A stretch of DNA of 64,000 bases, taken from an uncultured Roseobacter sp. GTDB lineage: Bacteria; Pseudomonadota; Alphaproteobacteria; Rhodobacterales; Rhodobacteraceae. Below the pieces are notes generated by a model that worked only from the letters and a program-made list of their open reading frames with translations, ran no database searches and was not told the origin of the DNA. The DNA lies in assembly GCF_947496515.1 (NCBI RefSeq), contig NZ_CANMDB010000016.1:1-64000 (forward strand), written 5' to 3'. How positions within the stretch are numbered: the first letter of the stretch is position 1; each line of letters opens with the position of its first letter. Positions 44,721-54,500 of this stretch are shown piece after piece. The position numbers and the translations under genes are program-made.

Positions 44721-45727
44721 GATCGCACACACACCGGCGGTTGATCGCTCTTGCGGTCCTTGCTCTCGTGACGCTTGCGCTCATCCCCCTGTCTGTCGGT
44801 TTTGGCGTGCGCAATCTTGGCTGGACGAATGTGCTTTCGGCGCTTGGGCGTGATCAGCTCGGGACGACAGCCCATCTGGTGGTGTGGGAACTGCGGTTGC
44901 CTCGGACCCTCGCAGCCCTGATTTGCGGTGGTGCTCTGGGTCTGGCCGGAGCGTTGATGCAGGTGTTGACACGCAATCCGCTGGCTGACCCGGGCCTTCT
45001 GGGCGTCAATGGGGGCGCGGCCATGGGTGTGGTCTTGGGGATCTGGGGGCTTGGCATCTCTTCGCAGACCGGGTTGATCCTGCCCGCGCTCGGCGGTGCA
45101 GGCGTTGCGGCTGCCCTTGTGTTCCTGCTGGGCGGTACACCACGTGGTCAAGGGCCGGACCCGATGCGACTAATCCTCGCGGGGGCTGCTGTGAGCGCAC
45201 TTTTTCTTGCCCTCACATGGGCCATCCTGATCCTCAGCCGCGAGAGCCTCGACGTCTATCGCTTCTGGGTGCTTGGCGCTTTCAGTGATATTCGCATGGC
45301 GGATCTTCTCAGCCTCTGGCCAGCTTTTGCGATTGCCCTGCCGTTGGCCGCTGCGGCCGCGCTGCTCCTTGATCCGCTGACTTTGGGCGATGATACAGCG
45401 CGAGCGCTTGGGGTTCGGGTTGGGTTGGCGCGCGTTATAACAATACTGGCGATTGTTGGGCTTTGCGGAACAACGGTCTCGCTGGCGGGCCCCATTGCCT
45501 TCATCGGCCTCGTTGTGCCGCATCTGATCCGTCCACTGTCAGGGGCCGATGTGCGTCTGCTGGCCTTGGGGTCGTTCCTCGCAGGCGCTCTTCTGGCGAT
45601 CACAGCAGATACCCTTGGCCGCGTCCTGCTCCCGGGGCGGGAGATCGAAGCAGGCGCAATGATGGCGCTGATCGGTGGGCCGACACTTGTTCTTCTGGTG
45701 CGTCTCCGGCGAGGGGTGGCCCTATGA
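44717..45727 (+). CDS. Iron-siderophore ABC transporter permease (FecCD family)
   Basis: A 336-residue permease with about nine or ten helices and the FecCD motifs: LPRTLAALICGGALGLAGALMQ, NPLADPGLLGVNGGAA, and GTVSLAGPIAFIGLVVPHLIRP (here GTTVSLAGPIAFIGL). It forms a heterodimer with the next gene product in the inner membrane. It overlaps its neighbours by four bases at both ends. Confidence 0.94.
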   Translation: MRSHTHRRLIALAVLALVTLALIPLSVGFGVRNLGWTNVLSALGRDQLGTTAHLVVWELRLPRTLAALICGGALGLAGALMQVLTRNPLADPGLLGVNGGAAMGVVLGIWGLGISSQTGLILPALGGAGVAAALVFLLGGTPRGQGPDPMRLILAGAAVSALFLALTWAILILSRESLDVYRFWVLGAFSDIRMADLLSLWPAFAIALPLAAAAALLLDPLTLGDDTARALGVRVGLARVITILAIVGLCGTTVSLAGPIAFIGLVVPHLIRPLSGADVRLLALGSFLAGALLAITADTLGRVLLPGREIEAGAMMALIGGPTLVLLVRLRRGVAL

Positions 45728-46752
45728 CAGCCCTGACCCTGCGCGGCTTCGGCCTGTCCGCGCGTCTGCCCTGGCGGCTCATTGCAGTCAACGCGTTCCT
45801 GATGGTGTGTGTCCTGACCTTGGCGGGTCTCGGGCTATTCCGAGGCGCCTATCCCATCACATCACAGGACATTTGGACGACAATCACCGGTGACAGCGAT
45901 CCGATCCTATCCATGATTGTGCTGGAGTATCGCCTGCCACGGCTCGCCACTGCCCTGGGCGTTGGCCTAGCTCTCGGTCTCGCGGGCGAGATGATCCAGA
46001 CACTGCTCCGGAACCCGCTGGCCTCCCCCGATATCATCGGGTTCTCGGCCGGCGCGTCGGGTGGCGCGGTACTGTCCATTGTGCTCTTGGGCAGCACCGC
46101 AATGGTCGCTCCCGGTGCGCTTGTCGGCGGGCTTCTGGCCGCAAGCCTTGTGCTCGCGCTCAGCTGGCGCCGGGGTGTGTCGCCCGGCCAACTGATCCTG
46201 ACCGGCATCGGCATCATCCTGACGCTTGGGGTCATGACCGACCTGATGATGACACGGCTCGACACGACCTCTGCTGCCGATGCGGTCAAGTGGCTGGTCG
46301 GCTCCTTGGCCGCGCCAACCTGGCAGGAGGCAGGCCTGCTCTGGGTCGGTTTGGCCCTGCTCGTGCCCCTTGCCCTGCTGCATCAGTTCACGCTGAGCCG
46401 CACCGCCCTTGAAGAAGACCTCGCCGTCAGCCTCGGGATGCGCGTGACCAGGTGGCGGGTCATGACGCTGCTTCTGGCCGTCTCGCTCGTGGCGCTTGCC
46501 GTGGCGACCACCGGCCCTCTGCCTTTTGTCGCCTTTGTCGCGGGCCCCATTGCTCATGGTCTGAACGGCGCGCCGCGTCCCAGCCTTGTCACTGCTGCTC
46601 TTGTCGGCGCATTCGTGGTGCTGTGCGCCGATGCCGCCAGCCAGTCTTTGCCTGCCGCTCTGGCCCTGCCCGCAGGGGTGTTCACAGCTCTCGTCGGTGC
46701 GCCCGTCCTGCTGACCGTCTTGTTGATGTCTGCCAAAAGAGATCGCTTGTGA
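45724..46752 (+). CDS. Iron-siderophore ABC transporter permease (FecCD family, second)
   Basis: About 342 residues from the ATG at 45724, which overlaps the previous stop (ATGA). The FecCD signatures are present: YRLPRLATALGVGLALGLAGEM, NPLASPDIIGFSAGAS, and VATTGPLPFVAFVAGPIAHGL. It partners the first permease. An open frame extends far upstream but has no coding character there. Confidence 0.94.
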   Translation: MTALTLRGFGLSARLPWRLIAVNAFLMVCVLTLAGLGLFRGAYPITSQDIWTTITGDSDPILSMIVLEYRLPRLATALGVGLALGLAGEMIQTLLRNPLASPDIIGFSAGASGGAVLSIVLLGSTAMVAPGALVGGLLAASLVLALSWRRGVSPGQLILTGIGIILTLGVMTDLMMTRLDTTSAADAVKWLVGSLAAPTWQEAGLLWVGLALLVPLALLHQFTLSRTALEEDLAVSLGMRVTRWRVMTLLLAVSLVALAVATTGPLPFVAFVAGPIAHGLNGAPRPSLVTAALVGAFVVLCADAASQSLPAALALPAGVFTALVGAPVLLTVLLMSAKRDRL

Positions 46753-47525
46753 CCCCTCCCCTTTCCTGCGAAAATCTATCTTTGAGCTTTGGGGTAAAGC
46801 CCGTTTTAACCGACGTCACAGTCGCCCTGCCGCGCGGCCAGATCAGCGCCATCGTCGGTCCGAACGCCTCGGGCAAAACGTCCCTCTTGCGCTGCCTCAG
46901 CCGGTTGCAAACCCGCACAAATGGTCGTGTTCTTCTGGACGGAGCCCCCATCGACAGCCTGAAAACCCGCGATGTCGCCCGGCGTATCGCACTGTTGCCC
47001 CAGACCACAACTGCCCCCGCCGGGATGCGGGTGCAGGAGCTGGTTCTACATGGCCGAACCCCGCACCAATCCCCATTTCGGCAATGGAGCGCTGAGGACG
47101 AGGCCCTTGTCACCGACGCGCTCGCCGCTGTCGGGCTGGCAGATCAATCCGACCGGTTGCTCAGCGATCTCTCTGGTGGTCAGCGTCAGCGCGCATGGAT
47201 CGCCATGGTACTGGCGCAGGACACCGATATCCTGTTGCTGGATGAACCCACCACCTATCTCGATCTGCCACACCAGCGCGACGTGCTGACCCTTGTGCAG
47301 CAACTGCAAAAGGAACGTGGCCTCACCGTCGCCATGATCCTGCACGATATCAACCTCGCGGCGCGCTACGCGGACCGGATCATGGCACTGAAGGACGGAC
47401 GGTTGTTGCACAACGGCCCGCCCGCTGAAGTAATCACACTTGAAACCATGCAGCAGATCTACGGGCTTGACTGCAGCATCCTGACCGACCCTCACTCAGG
47501 AAAACCCCACATCATCCCCAAATGA
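46749..47525 (+). CDS. Iron-siderophore ABC transporter ATP-binding protein (FecE/FepC type)
   Basis: About 258 residues from a GTG at 46749 that overlaps the permease stop (GTGA). The ATPase motifs are intact: Walker A GPNASGKTS, signature [17 protein letters not shown], Walker B ILLLDEPTTYLD, and an H-loop in MILHDINLAARYADRI. It powers the FecCD pair. It is the last transport gene, followed 37 bp later by the TetR regulator. Confidence 0.95.
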   Translation: MTPPLSCENLSLSFGVKPVLTDVTVALPRGQISAIVGPNASGKTSLLRCLSRLQTRTNGRVLLDGAPIDSLKTRDVARRIALLPQTTTAPAGMRVQELVLHGRTPHQSPFRQWSAEDEALVTDALAAVGLADQSDRLLSDLSGGQRQRAWIAMVLAQDTDILLLDEPTTYLDLPHQRDVLTLVQQLQKERGLTVAMILHDINLAARYADRIMALKDGRLLHNGPPAEVITLETMQQIYGLDCSILTDPHSGKPHIIPK

Positions 47526-47562
47526 CACCCACCTCGACAGCGGCAGGATCAGGTTAGAACAG

Positions 47563-48225
47563 ATGAGCAACAGCCCCCTTTCCCCGCGCCGAGAAGCCCA
47601 GCAAAAACGCTCTCGTAAGAAGGTCGAACAGATCCTCGACGCGACAATGGACATGCTGTCGGAGGGTCCGGCGGATCAGATCACCACCAACAAGATCGCA
47701 GAGAAAGCGGGTATAAGCGTCGGCACCCTTTACCAGTTCTTTCCCAACAAGGAGGCGATTTTCTACGAGCTCTTCCGGGACTGGCTGTCGCGTACCTTGG
47801 CGGCGTTGGATGACATCCGCGATGGTCTGGCCCCGGACGCCTCGAAGGAAGACTGCATCGCCGTTTTCCTGGATGCGTTGACCGAACCGGAGCTGAACTC
47901 ACAGAAGAACTGGAAGCTGCGGTGGGCGATGAGCACGTCACCGCAGCTGCTGGCACTAGAGGCCGAACATAAGCGCGAGGTGCTCAGCCGGATCCATGAT
48001 TTGCAGAGCCGGCTCGGGCAGAGCCCACCCGCCAAAGTCATCCCAGACTTCATGCTGCTGCAGAACGAGCTCACGATTGCCTGCCTGTTCAGCCTGTCCC
48101 GCCTGCAACACTCGCCGAACAGAGACCAGCTGCATGATCTGTGCAAACGGCTGTTGGGTGTGATTTATGACTATCCTGCCTGGACAGCTCTTGGCGATGA
48201 AACGGGCGGGGAGACAGAACCATAA
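47563..48225 (+). CDS. TetR-family transcriptional regulator
   Basis: A 220-residue regulator. The N-terminal HTH is typical (RKKVEQILDATMDMLSEG, then ITTNKIAEKAGISVGTLYQFFPNKEAIF split at the usual turn). The C-terminal ligand domain is helical. It lies directly after the siderophore ABC genes on the same strand and probably controls them, though Fur-type control would also be expected and no operator was recognised. Confidence 0.92.
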   Translation: MSNSPLSPRREAQQKRSRKKVEQILDATMDMLSEGPADQITTNKIAEKAGISVGTLYQFFPNKEAIFYELFRDWLSRTLAALDDIRDGLAPDASKEDCIAVFLDALTEPELNSQKNWKLRWAMSTSPQLLALEAEHKREVLSRIHDLQSRLGQSPPAKVIPDFMLLQNELTIACLFSLSRLQHSPNRDQLHDLCKRLLGVIYDYPAWTALGDETGGETEP

Positions 48226-48712
48226 GCCTCTCTCGGCGTCGCTTAAGACCAACGGCCAGACGGGTCGACGCCTCAGATGAAGGCCAGGCCAAATTCACCT
48301 TTGGAAAGGTTAGCGCGTGCATAACCTCAAGACGCGTACCCTTGTTCGGACACAAACGGCTGAGTCCTTGCCACGCAGGTTTGTCGGTCACATTGAACAT
48401 GACCAGAAATATGGCGTTGGTGCCGACACAGCCGATGCGCTCATGGTCGAGGAAAGGAGCTTTTACCAGCCCTTTATCGCTGAACCCGATGGCTGCTGGG
48501 TTGGCATTGCGACGCTCGATGACAACGCATTTGTGATATTGAATGAAGAGACCACTGCGCAGGATTTGCGCAAACACTCCAAGGCAGACCTCAGCCTTAA
48601 AGCAAGCCTGCAGAGGACTGCAGCCTGCTGATGCAGCGAGATGATCGGTTTTGCAGCTTCAGATGGGAAGTGGTTCCACGCCGACCGGTTGCGTAGTCAG
48701 GTGATCGAGTAA
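48226..48712. other. Stretch with unrecognised open frames
   Basis: About 490 bases after the TetR gene. Open frames of 104 residues (plus, 48317-48631) and about 160 residues (minus, ending 48089) overlap each other. Neither has recognisable motifs, a good start site or a clear coding advantage, so none is called. Confidence 0.4.
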
Positions 48713-48867
48713 ATGACTGACCGTTCCGCCGAAAAGCTATTCTGGTTTTCAGTTGGCGCGGTTGCACTGGCCTGCGGCATTGTTGGGGTGGTTCTGCCGT
48801 TTGTGCCCACAACACCCTTTGTCATTCTGGCGGTTTTTGCCTTCAGCAATGCGAAACGAAGTCTCCC
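48713..48867 (+). pseudogene. DUF454 (YbaN-type) inner-membrane protein, truncated by repeat
   Basis: The first 50 residues are a clear DUF454 N-terminus: FWFSVGAVALACGIVGVVLP followed by FVPTTPFVILAVFAFSNAKR. The family is about 120 residues long. At 48868 the sequence passes into the IS110-associated repeat and the match stops, so the gene lost its 3' half to insertion or recombination. A ribosome-binding site (aggtg) precedes the ATG. Confidence 0.75.
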
Positions 48868-49010
48868 TAGAGTAAGGACACTCCGACCATTGTCGCTGCC
48901 ATTGAGGTCTTCTAGCCGATAGGAACCTCGCTTGCGGAACTCAGCATGGCCAGTGACAACCGCCACGCAAACCGGCCGGAGACATGACTGTACTGACAGA
49001 CCATCGCAAG
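48868..49010. repeat. IS110-associated leader repeat, copy 2
   Basis: 48870-48909 matches the reverse complement of 1925-1964 with one mismatch. Weaker similarity continues through actgacagaccatcgc to about 49010. It begins exactly where the DUF454 gene is broken, so the left edge is an insertion or recombination boundary. No transposase start follows as it does in copy 1. Confidence 0.7.
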
Positions 49011-49349
49011 CACGAAAATCGCGTGCAATGCAGGAGCGCTTCGCAGGTGAACCTGAGCAAGCGTCTCTTACTGCGACCGCAGCACGCCGAACCGTCCATT
49101 CGCTGCGAAAGGAATTCGGTACCACAGCTGAATTCCCATTTTAGGAATTCAACTGCGAGGAGCCCCTCTTACTTCATTTTTGCAGTTACCTCAGAGCTAC
49201 TTTCCGAAGATGTTGGAGGCCACATACTCAATGGCTTGATTATTTTGGCTACCTGAGCGAGATCGCCGATGTTCTTCAAAAGTTATGGAATGCAACAGGT
49301 GGATGAACTAGTCCTCCCGCTAAAGTGGCATCAATGCCTCTGGGTATAG

Positions 49350-49538
49350 CCGACCGGACCGTATGACACGCTGGCTAAAGACAGGATTGACGTTATCGAG
49401 CCACCGGCAAACCAAGAGTGGCTCCACAGGACATCGTTTTTCCGCGACCCGGAGCATAACACCATCGAAATCTTCGCCGACATTCACCCACGTGAGACAT
49501 TGGCTCAACTTTCCAGTGCTTATCAGGTTGTCGACTGA
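49350..49538 (+). pseudogene. Glyoxalase/VOC-family protein, C-terminal fragment
   Basis: About 60 codons ending in a TGA at 49536-49538 read as the C-terminus of a VOC metalloenzyme: a WLHRTSFFRDPEHNTIEIFA segment, in which the metal-ligand Glu of IEIFA is retained. The N-terminal half is missing. The opposite strand at the same place is open but without family sense. Confidence 0.6.
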
Positions 49539-49629
49539 TGTCGGTGGATATGAAAGGGTTCTGCATTCCCGGGCGATCCCCTCTTCGCTGAGGTCAAAGG
49601 ACGCGATCAACATCAGCGTCTGCAACCTG

Positions 49630-50057
49630 AACGCCTTCATCAATCGTCGATGCTCAGCATCACCGATGAAGGTATTCAGAACACGATCAATGCGGTTTCG
49701 AAGGTCATTTGCGGAGAGCGCGAACGCGAAGCACCCAAACGCCGGAGCCCTTTCCAGAATCGGGACGCTCACAACGGCGAGGCGATCGGCAACGCTCGTT
49801 TGGAGGAAGCCTTGATGCGCGCGAGCGACACTGGCAAAAGCGCTGACCGCGCCGTCCTGCACAGCCCGTGCCGCATCCGCATAGGTCTCAATCATGTGGA
49901 ACTGGCCAGGCGCTACGCCGAGTTCAAGGCCGGTCACATGCCGTACCTGATCAGCACGTGAACCGCCCCGGATGCAGCGGCAATCAGACGTTCCACGCGC
50001 GATGCGCCATCCTGGAACGGCAGGCATAGTGCACCTGGCGAATAGCCGATGACCCAC
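49630..50057 (-). pseudogene. Family 3 (amino-acid type) solute-binding protein, C-terminal fragment
   Basis: The frame carries the C-terminal lobe of an amino-acid ABC binding protein: a YADAARAVQDGAVSAFASVA segment followed by VSVPILERAPAFGCFAFAL, then LRNRIDRVLNTFIGDAEHRR. The normal C-terminus is replaced by out-of-family residues after LMKAF, and the N-terminal lobe is missing. It is a broken gene with no transporter partners nearby. Confidence 0.6.
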
Positions 50058-50532
50058 GACGGCACTTCGGGGATCGTCTTCTAAAACATGGCCTGCGCAG
50101 CGGCTTGATTGTGAACGACCCAGTCCCTCATCGTCGCACGGCTCGCGCGTACGGGCCCTGTGGCCGACGATCCGAAGTCACGAGAGGCATAGGTGAGGAC
50201 CGCAATGGTAAGGGCCGGGTCCTGGATGGAAGGCCTGGCGCAGGTCAACTCCGAACGGCTTGATCCCAGGTTCCTTCCACCCCCATGACGGCCGTTCCAA
50301 CCAAAGGATGCGTTTGAGATGCGCCAAGAGGATCTCAAATATCTTTCTGATCTTCATCTACATGTCGTACTGGCGGGTCTTGGCGATGTCGCACGCCACT
50401 TAGTGGGATTGCTACAGCTCGATGACAGCAACACATGGGCTCACTTCTTTTTTGCGCTGCAACTCAGTCGTTTTTCTGTAAGGCGGCGCTTCGCGAACCT
50501 CAGTGAAGGTGCGCGAAGCACTTACAATCAGG
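50058..50532. other. Degraded stretch without a supportable gene
   Basis: About 475 bases between the binding-protein fragment and the DnaB-like gene. Short frames exist on both strands but show no family features. A minus-strand AHLKRILWLERP segment near 50310-50345 faintly recalls transposase tails, but it is too short to call. Confidence 0.4.
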
Positions 50533-51246
50533 CTAAGCAGCCTGATCGAATTGAATTCTGCCGTCGTGCAGGAAGAAGAGCTTGCGGAAGACGGACAGAT
50601 TGATCGGATTTGGCAATCGGACATCAGAGATATCTGGCATGAACTTGCCACTCAAATCGAACGACCGGTCGATTTGCGAGATCATGGCACAGATTGCACC
50701 TGAGCCGATCACGTATTTCTGGAGGGACTTGATCTGATCATCGAGGCTTGGGTTGGTGCGCTTCTGATCCAGGATCTGAAGGTAATCGATCACGATGAGC
50801 GCAGGCTCACTTTCGGCCATTAGGCGGCTGATGACATGGTCCGCAGAAACTTCATCAGATGTGTCGATAACCACCGCACTATCGCTTGAGCTTGGATCAA
50901 CACCAATGCTTGACAACCGATCTGCTACGTCGCGCTCATGGTAATCCAGCGTGAAGAAATAGCCTTTGCGGCTGAGTTGCGATGCCCTCGCTGCAAGCTC
51001 AAGCCCGAGAAGCGTCTTGCCTTGCCCTGGTCGTGCTCCGACGAGCACCAGATCGCCGGGCTCCAGTTGCCGCAAAATAGGTCGTGCCGGACTTTTGTTC
51101 AGCGGCGACGACACGAGATGGCTCCAGCTTTGAAAGCCCTCGTCTATGGCGACCTTATCCAGAGCCTGATGCAAGGCGATATCGATGTCCCGCGCCAATA
51201 GCTTGGCATTCCGCTTTAACACGTAAATGGGAGCAGATAACTGCAT
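50533..51246 (-). CDS. DnaB-like RecA-fold ATPase
   Basis: About 237 residues from an ATG at 51246, set by an excellent gaggagg five to six bases upstream. After a helical N-terminus (KRNAKLLARDIDIALHQALDKVA) comes a RecA/DnaB-type core: Walker A GARPGQGKTLLG, a FTLDYHERDVADRL segment, Walker B LIVIDYLQILDQ, and a sensor-like MISQIDRSF. It has no DnaB N-terminal or primase-binding domain. At half the size of DnaB it is unlikely to be the replicative helicase. Its role is unknown. It follows the TIR-STAND gene on the same strand with a 275-bp gap. Confidence 0.75.
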   Translation of the reverse strand: MQLSAPIYVLKRNAKLLARDIDIALHQALDKVAIDEGFQSWSHLVSSPLNKSPARPILRQLEPGDLVLVGARPGQGKTLLGLELAARASQLSRKGYFFTLDYHERDVADRLSSIGVDPSSSDSAVVIDTSDEVSADHVISRLMAESEPALIVIDYLQILDQKRTNPSLDDQIKSLQKYVIGSGAICAMISQIDRSFDLSGKFMPDISDVRLPNPINLSVFRKLFFLHDGRIQFDQAA

Positions 51247-51521
51247 GTGTCTTCCTCCTCTTTCGAGCTGCTTCTGCAATCCCTCCTTATGCTTGCGCTC
51301 GAATGAGACAAGTTGAGACAATTCGGCTCCGCATGATGGATGCTTCCCGGACGGAGGGCGGAGGCCCGAGCAAGGCCTGCGCATAACCTGCTCCGAATGA
51401 ACCGGCAGCTCAAGATGAAAGTGGCCGCTGGCCACTCCCGAATGCTCAGCAGCACGGGCTCACAGCCGTCAATCGGGCGGCCTTCTCCATTCATTCACCC
51501 TTGTCTCTCCAGATGTCCGTC
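51247..51521. other. Intergenic region between the STAND gene and the DnaB-like gene
   Basis: About 275 bases. It holds the ribosome-binding site and probably the promoter of the DnaB-like gene. No gene or strong hairpin is seen. Confidence 0.4.
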
Positions 51522-54500
51522 TCACGAATGACCCGATCCCGACAAAGGAGTTTCCGTGAGGTCGAAAAAATGCACCCCACCAATCGCGTCGCCAAGCAGC
51601 ATTGTTGAGACATGAAATGACGCCGCAGTCACGATCGCGTCGAAGGTCAGGATTGCCGTCTCGGTCCCGGTGATGGGATCCCAGAGACGTGCCGAGCGAT
51701 CGCGTGACATCGTCAGGAGATGCCTTGAATCTGGCGAAAAAACCACGCTCTCCACCCAGCTTTCATGTCTGCTCAATGAAACGACCTCTGCTCCCTTTGC
51801 AACATCCCAAAGGAGAACCGGATTGCCTCGGGATTGTAGCGTAACAAGTCTAGCGCCATCTGGTGAGAAGACCGCTCTCTCTACCTTGTGCGGCAACTGT
51901 GCAATCTTGTCACCCGTGGTAGCGTTCCAAAGATCAGCAACTTGCTGGAGTGTAATCGTCAGCACAGTGGCGCCATCAGGCGAAAAAACCGCGTGTTTTA
52001 CGCCGCCGTGTTCGCTGTCCAGTACCGCAATCTCAGAACCACTGACACTGTCCCAAAGCCGAGCGACTAGACCGGGAACTGAGATCGTCACGACCCGCTT
52101 GCCTTTTGGAGAGAGAAGCGCCTCGCGTATCGTTTCCCCATTCGGCTGAAACACCACGGCCTCTTGTTGTACGTCTGTATTCCAAAGTTTCGCAGCACCA
52201 CCCTCTGAAGTAATCAGAACCTTCAAACCGTCGAAAGAAAAGACCGCATTCGCAATTGGGCGCCCGTGACCGTGTAACGTCACAGCCTCTGATCCAGTGT
52301 TTGCGTCCCAAAGCCGGACGGCGTGGTCTTGTGAGATCGTCAGGAAGCGGTCGCCCGTTGGGCTGGACACGGCATCAACAACGGACGCATCGCCTGCGCC
52401 TAGCCGCCTAACCTCTTCGCGCGAGAACGCATCCCAGAGTCTTGCGACGCCTCCCGAGACGGTGACAATGCGCTTTCCACCCAGCAAGAACTGAGCATCG
52501 GGCAGGCCTACCTCATGCCCTTGCAGAAGGGCTACCTCAGAACCACTGCCAACATCCCAGAGACGAGGGTCGCGGTCGTGGTAGTCCGAGATCGTGAGAA
52601 CTTGCGTGCCGTCGGGCGACATCAATGCGCGCACGACGCCGCTTTTTCCCTGCAGAACCGACGACTGGTTGCCGGTTGAGGGCGTCCACAATCGCGCGGT
52701 GCCATCCTCGGACGTCGTCAAGGCTAAACGACCGTCCGATGAGAACACTGCGCTTTTGACTGTGCGCTGGTGTCCGGGCCGGTCCGTTGGATAGGTGCTG
52801 TTTGCGTCCCAAAGCAAGGCACCGTGATTGGCCGCCGTCAGCACATTCTGACTGTCCGGAGAGAAGACGGCGGCTGTCAAATCACCCTCATGCCGATCCA
52901 GTGTCCCGACCGATGCACCCGTGTCAGCGTCCCAAAGACGCGCAAGGTGGGTCGAACTCGTCAAGACGCGGCGCCCATCTGGCGAGAACTGCGCGTCTTT
53001 CAGCTGCTCCCCGTGCCCGCCCAGCTCTGCTTCCGGGTGTCCGTTGGTCGTATTCAAGAGCAGCGCACAGTCCCATCCACGGGCAAGGATGTATCTGCCA
53101 TCAGGCGAGAAGGACGCAGTGCAGCTCCTCTTGGACCCACTGTTCAGGGATGCTAACTCCGTGGCATTTATTGTGTCCCAGAGCACAAGGGTGCCATCCC
53201 CAAACGTCGCAAACGCCCGATCGTTGTTCGGTGAGTATTGGACGCTCTGCGCCGCGAACTTGCATGCCAGTACGCCCGTCTCTCTTCCTGTGTTAGCATC
53301 CCAAAGTCTGGCGGTCCGGTCTTTGGACGCGGTCAAGACCCTGGTTCCGTCTGGTGAGAACACCGCAATGTGAACACTGGCCGCGTGTCCCTTCAGCTCC
53401 CTCACAAGACCGCCATCGCCGGCATCCCAAAGAGCCGGGTCAGCCGTTTCCCGGCGACCAAGGTCTTCGTCGAAAACGGTCAATACCTGATGACCGTCGG
53501 GCGAGAATGCTGCGTTCTTTACCCAAGCCTCTCCTACCCCAAGCACCGCGGTCTCGTTTCCGGTGACCGTGTCCCAAAGCATCGGATTGCCGTGCCCTGG
53601 CGACAAGGTCAGGACACGGGAGCCATAAGGGGAAAATACCGCCTTGGCAGATTTTCCAAGCGTTGCAGCCTCGACTCCGCTGGCGGCATCATGAAGGCGG
53701 ACGGTCCCGTCCTCTGAGCGGTTCAGGACCCGTGTGCCATCGGGTGAAAAAGTTGCGTTCGTCAGCCCTGGCATTTCGAGTACCGCTATTTGAGCGCCGC
53801 TCGCGACGTCCCAAACACGTGCCGTCCCGTCGTTCGACAAAGTCAGCACCCTATTGCCAAAAGGCGAGAACACTATCGGTGACCAAGCGCCATAGGCCGG
53901 GAGAGATGCAATCTCGACCCCGGTAGCACTATTCCACACTTTCACTTCACTTCCCGCAGCGGCAAAGACACGGGATCCGTCGGGAGAGAACATGGCGCTC
54001 TGGATCGCCATAGTATGCCCAACCAAACCGAACCGCAGCTGGCCAGGCGGGGTCAGACGGGGGCATGTCGGGACCGGCCACAGCGATGGGGTGCTACGTG
54101 CCGACCGAGCAACTTCGACAGCCGCCGGAAGTCCGGCGTCGGCAAGCCGGCCCCAAATCTGGTGGGACAGCTGGTCCGGCGATTGCGCGAGTGCCGGGAT
54201 CGACAAAGCGACAGCGCGTCCGACGAGCTGGGCTGCGGGATCCTCCGGCTCGTCATGCCATGCAGCCAATAAACCTTGTGCGCCGGTCACTGCTAGCCTT
54301 GTCTTGATCCAAATGAAGTCGGTCAGCAGGCGATCAGCCTCCGCACCGCGGCCCGCCGCCCGCAGGTGATCGATGAGAAAACGCCAGCCGTAGGACGCCT
54401 GCTTTGGCATACTTGCCCAGTCGCTGACGCAAGACGCGGCCAGGGCCTCCACCATCTTGCTATGGGCCTCTGTCAGCCCATCTTCTCCCAGCCGGTCGCG

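Noticed and set aside
52033-54369. CRISPR-like periodic repeats in the STAND gene
   Set aside because: The periodicity of roughly 120-130 bases is that of WD40 codons, with diverged repeats and an open protein frame; no CRISPR repeats are present in the window.
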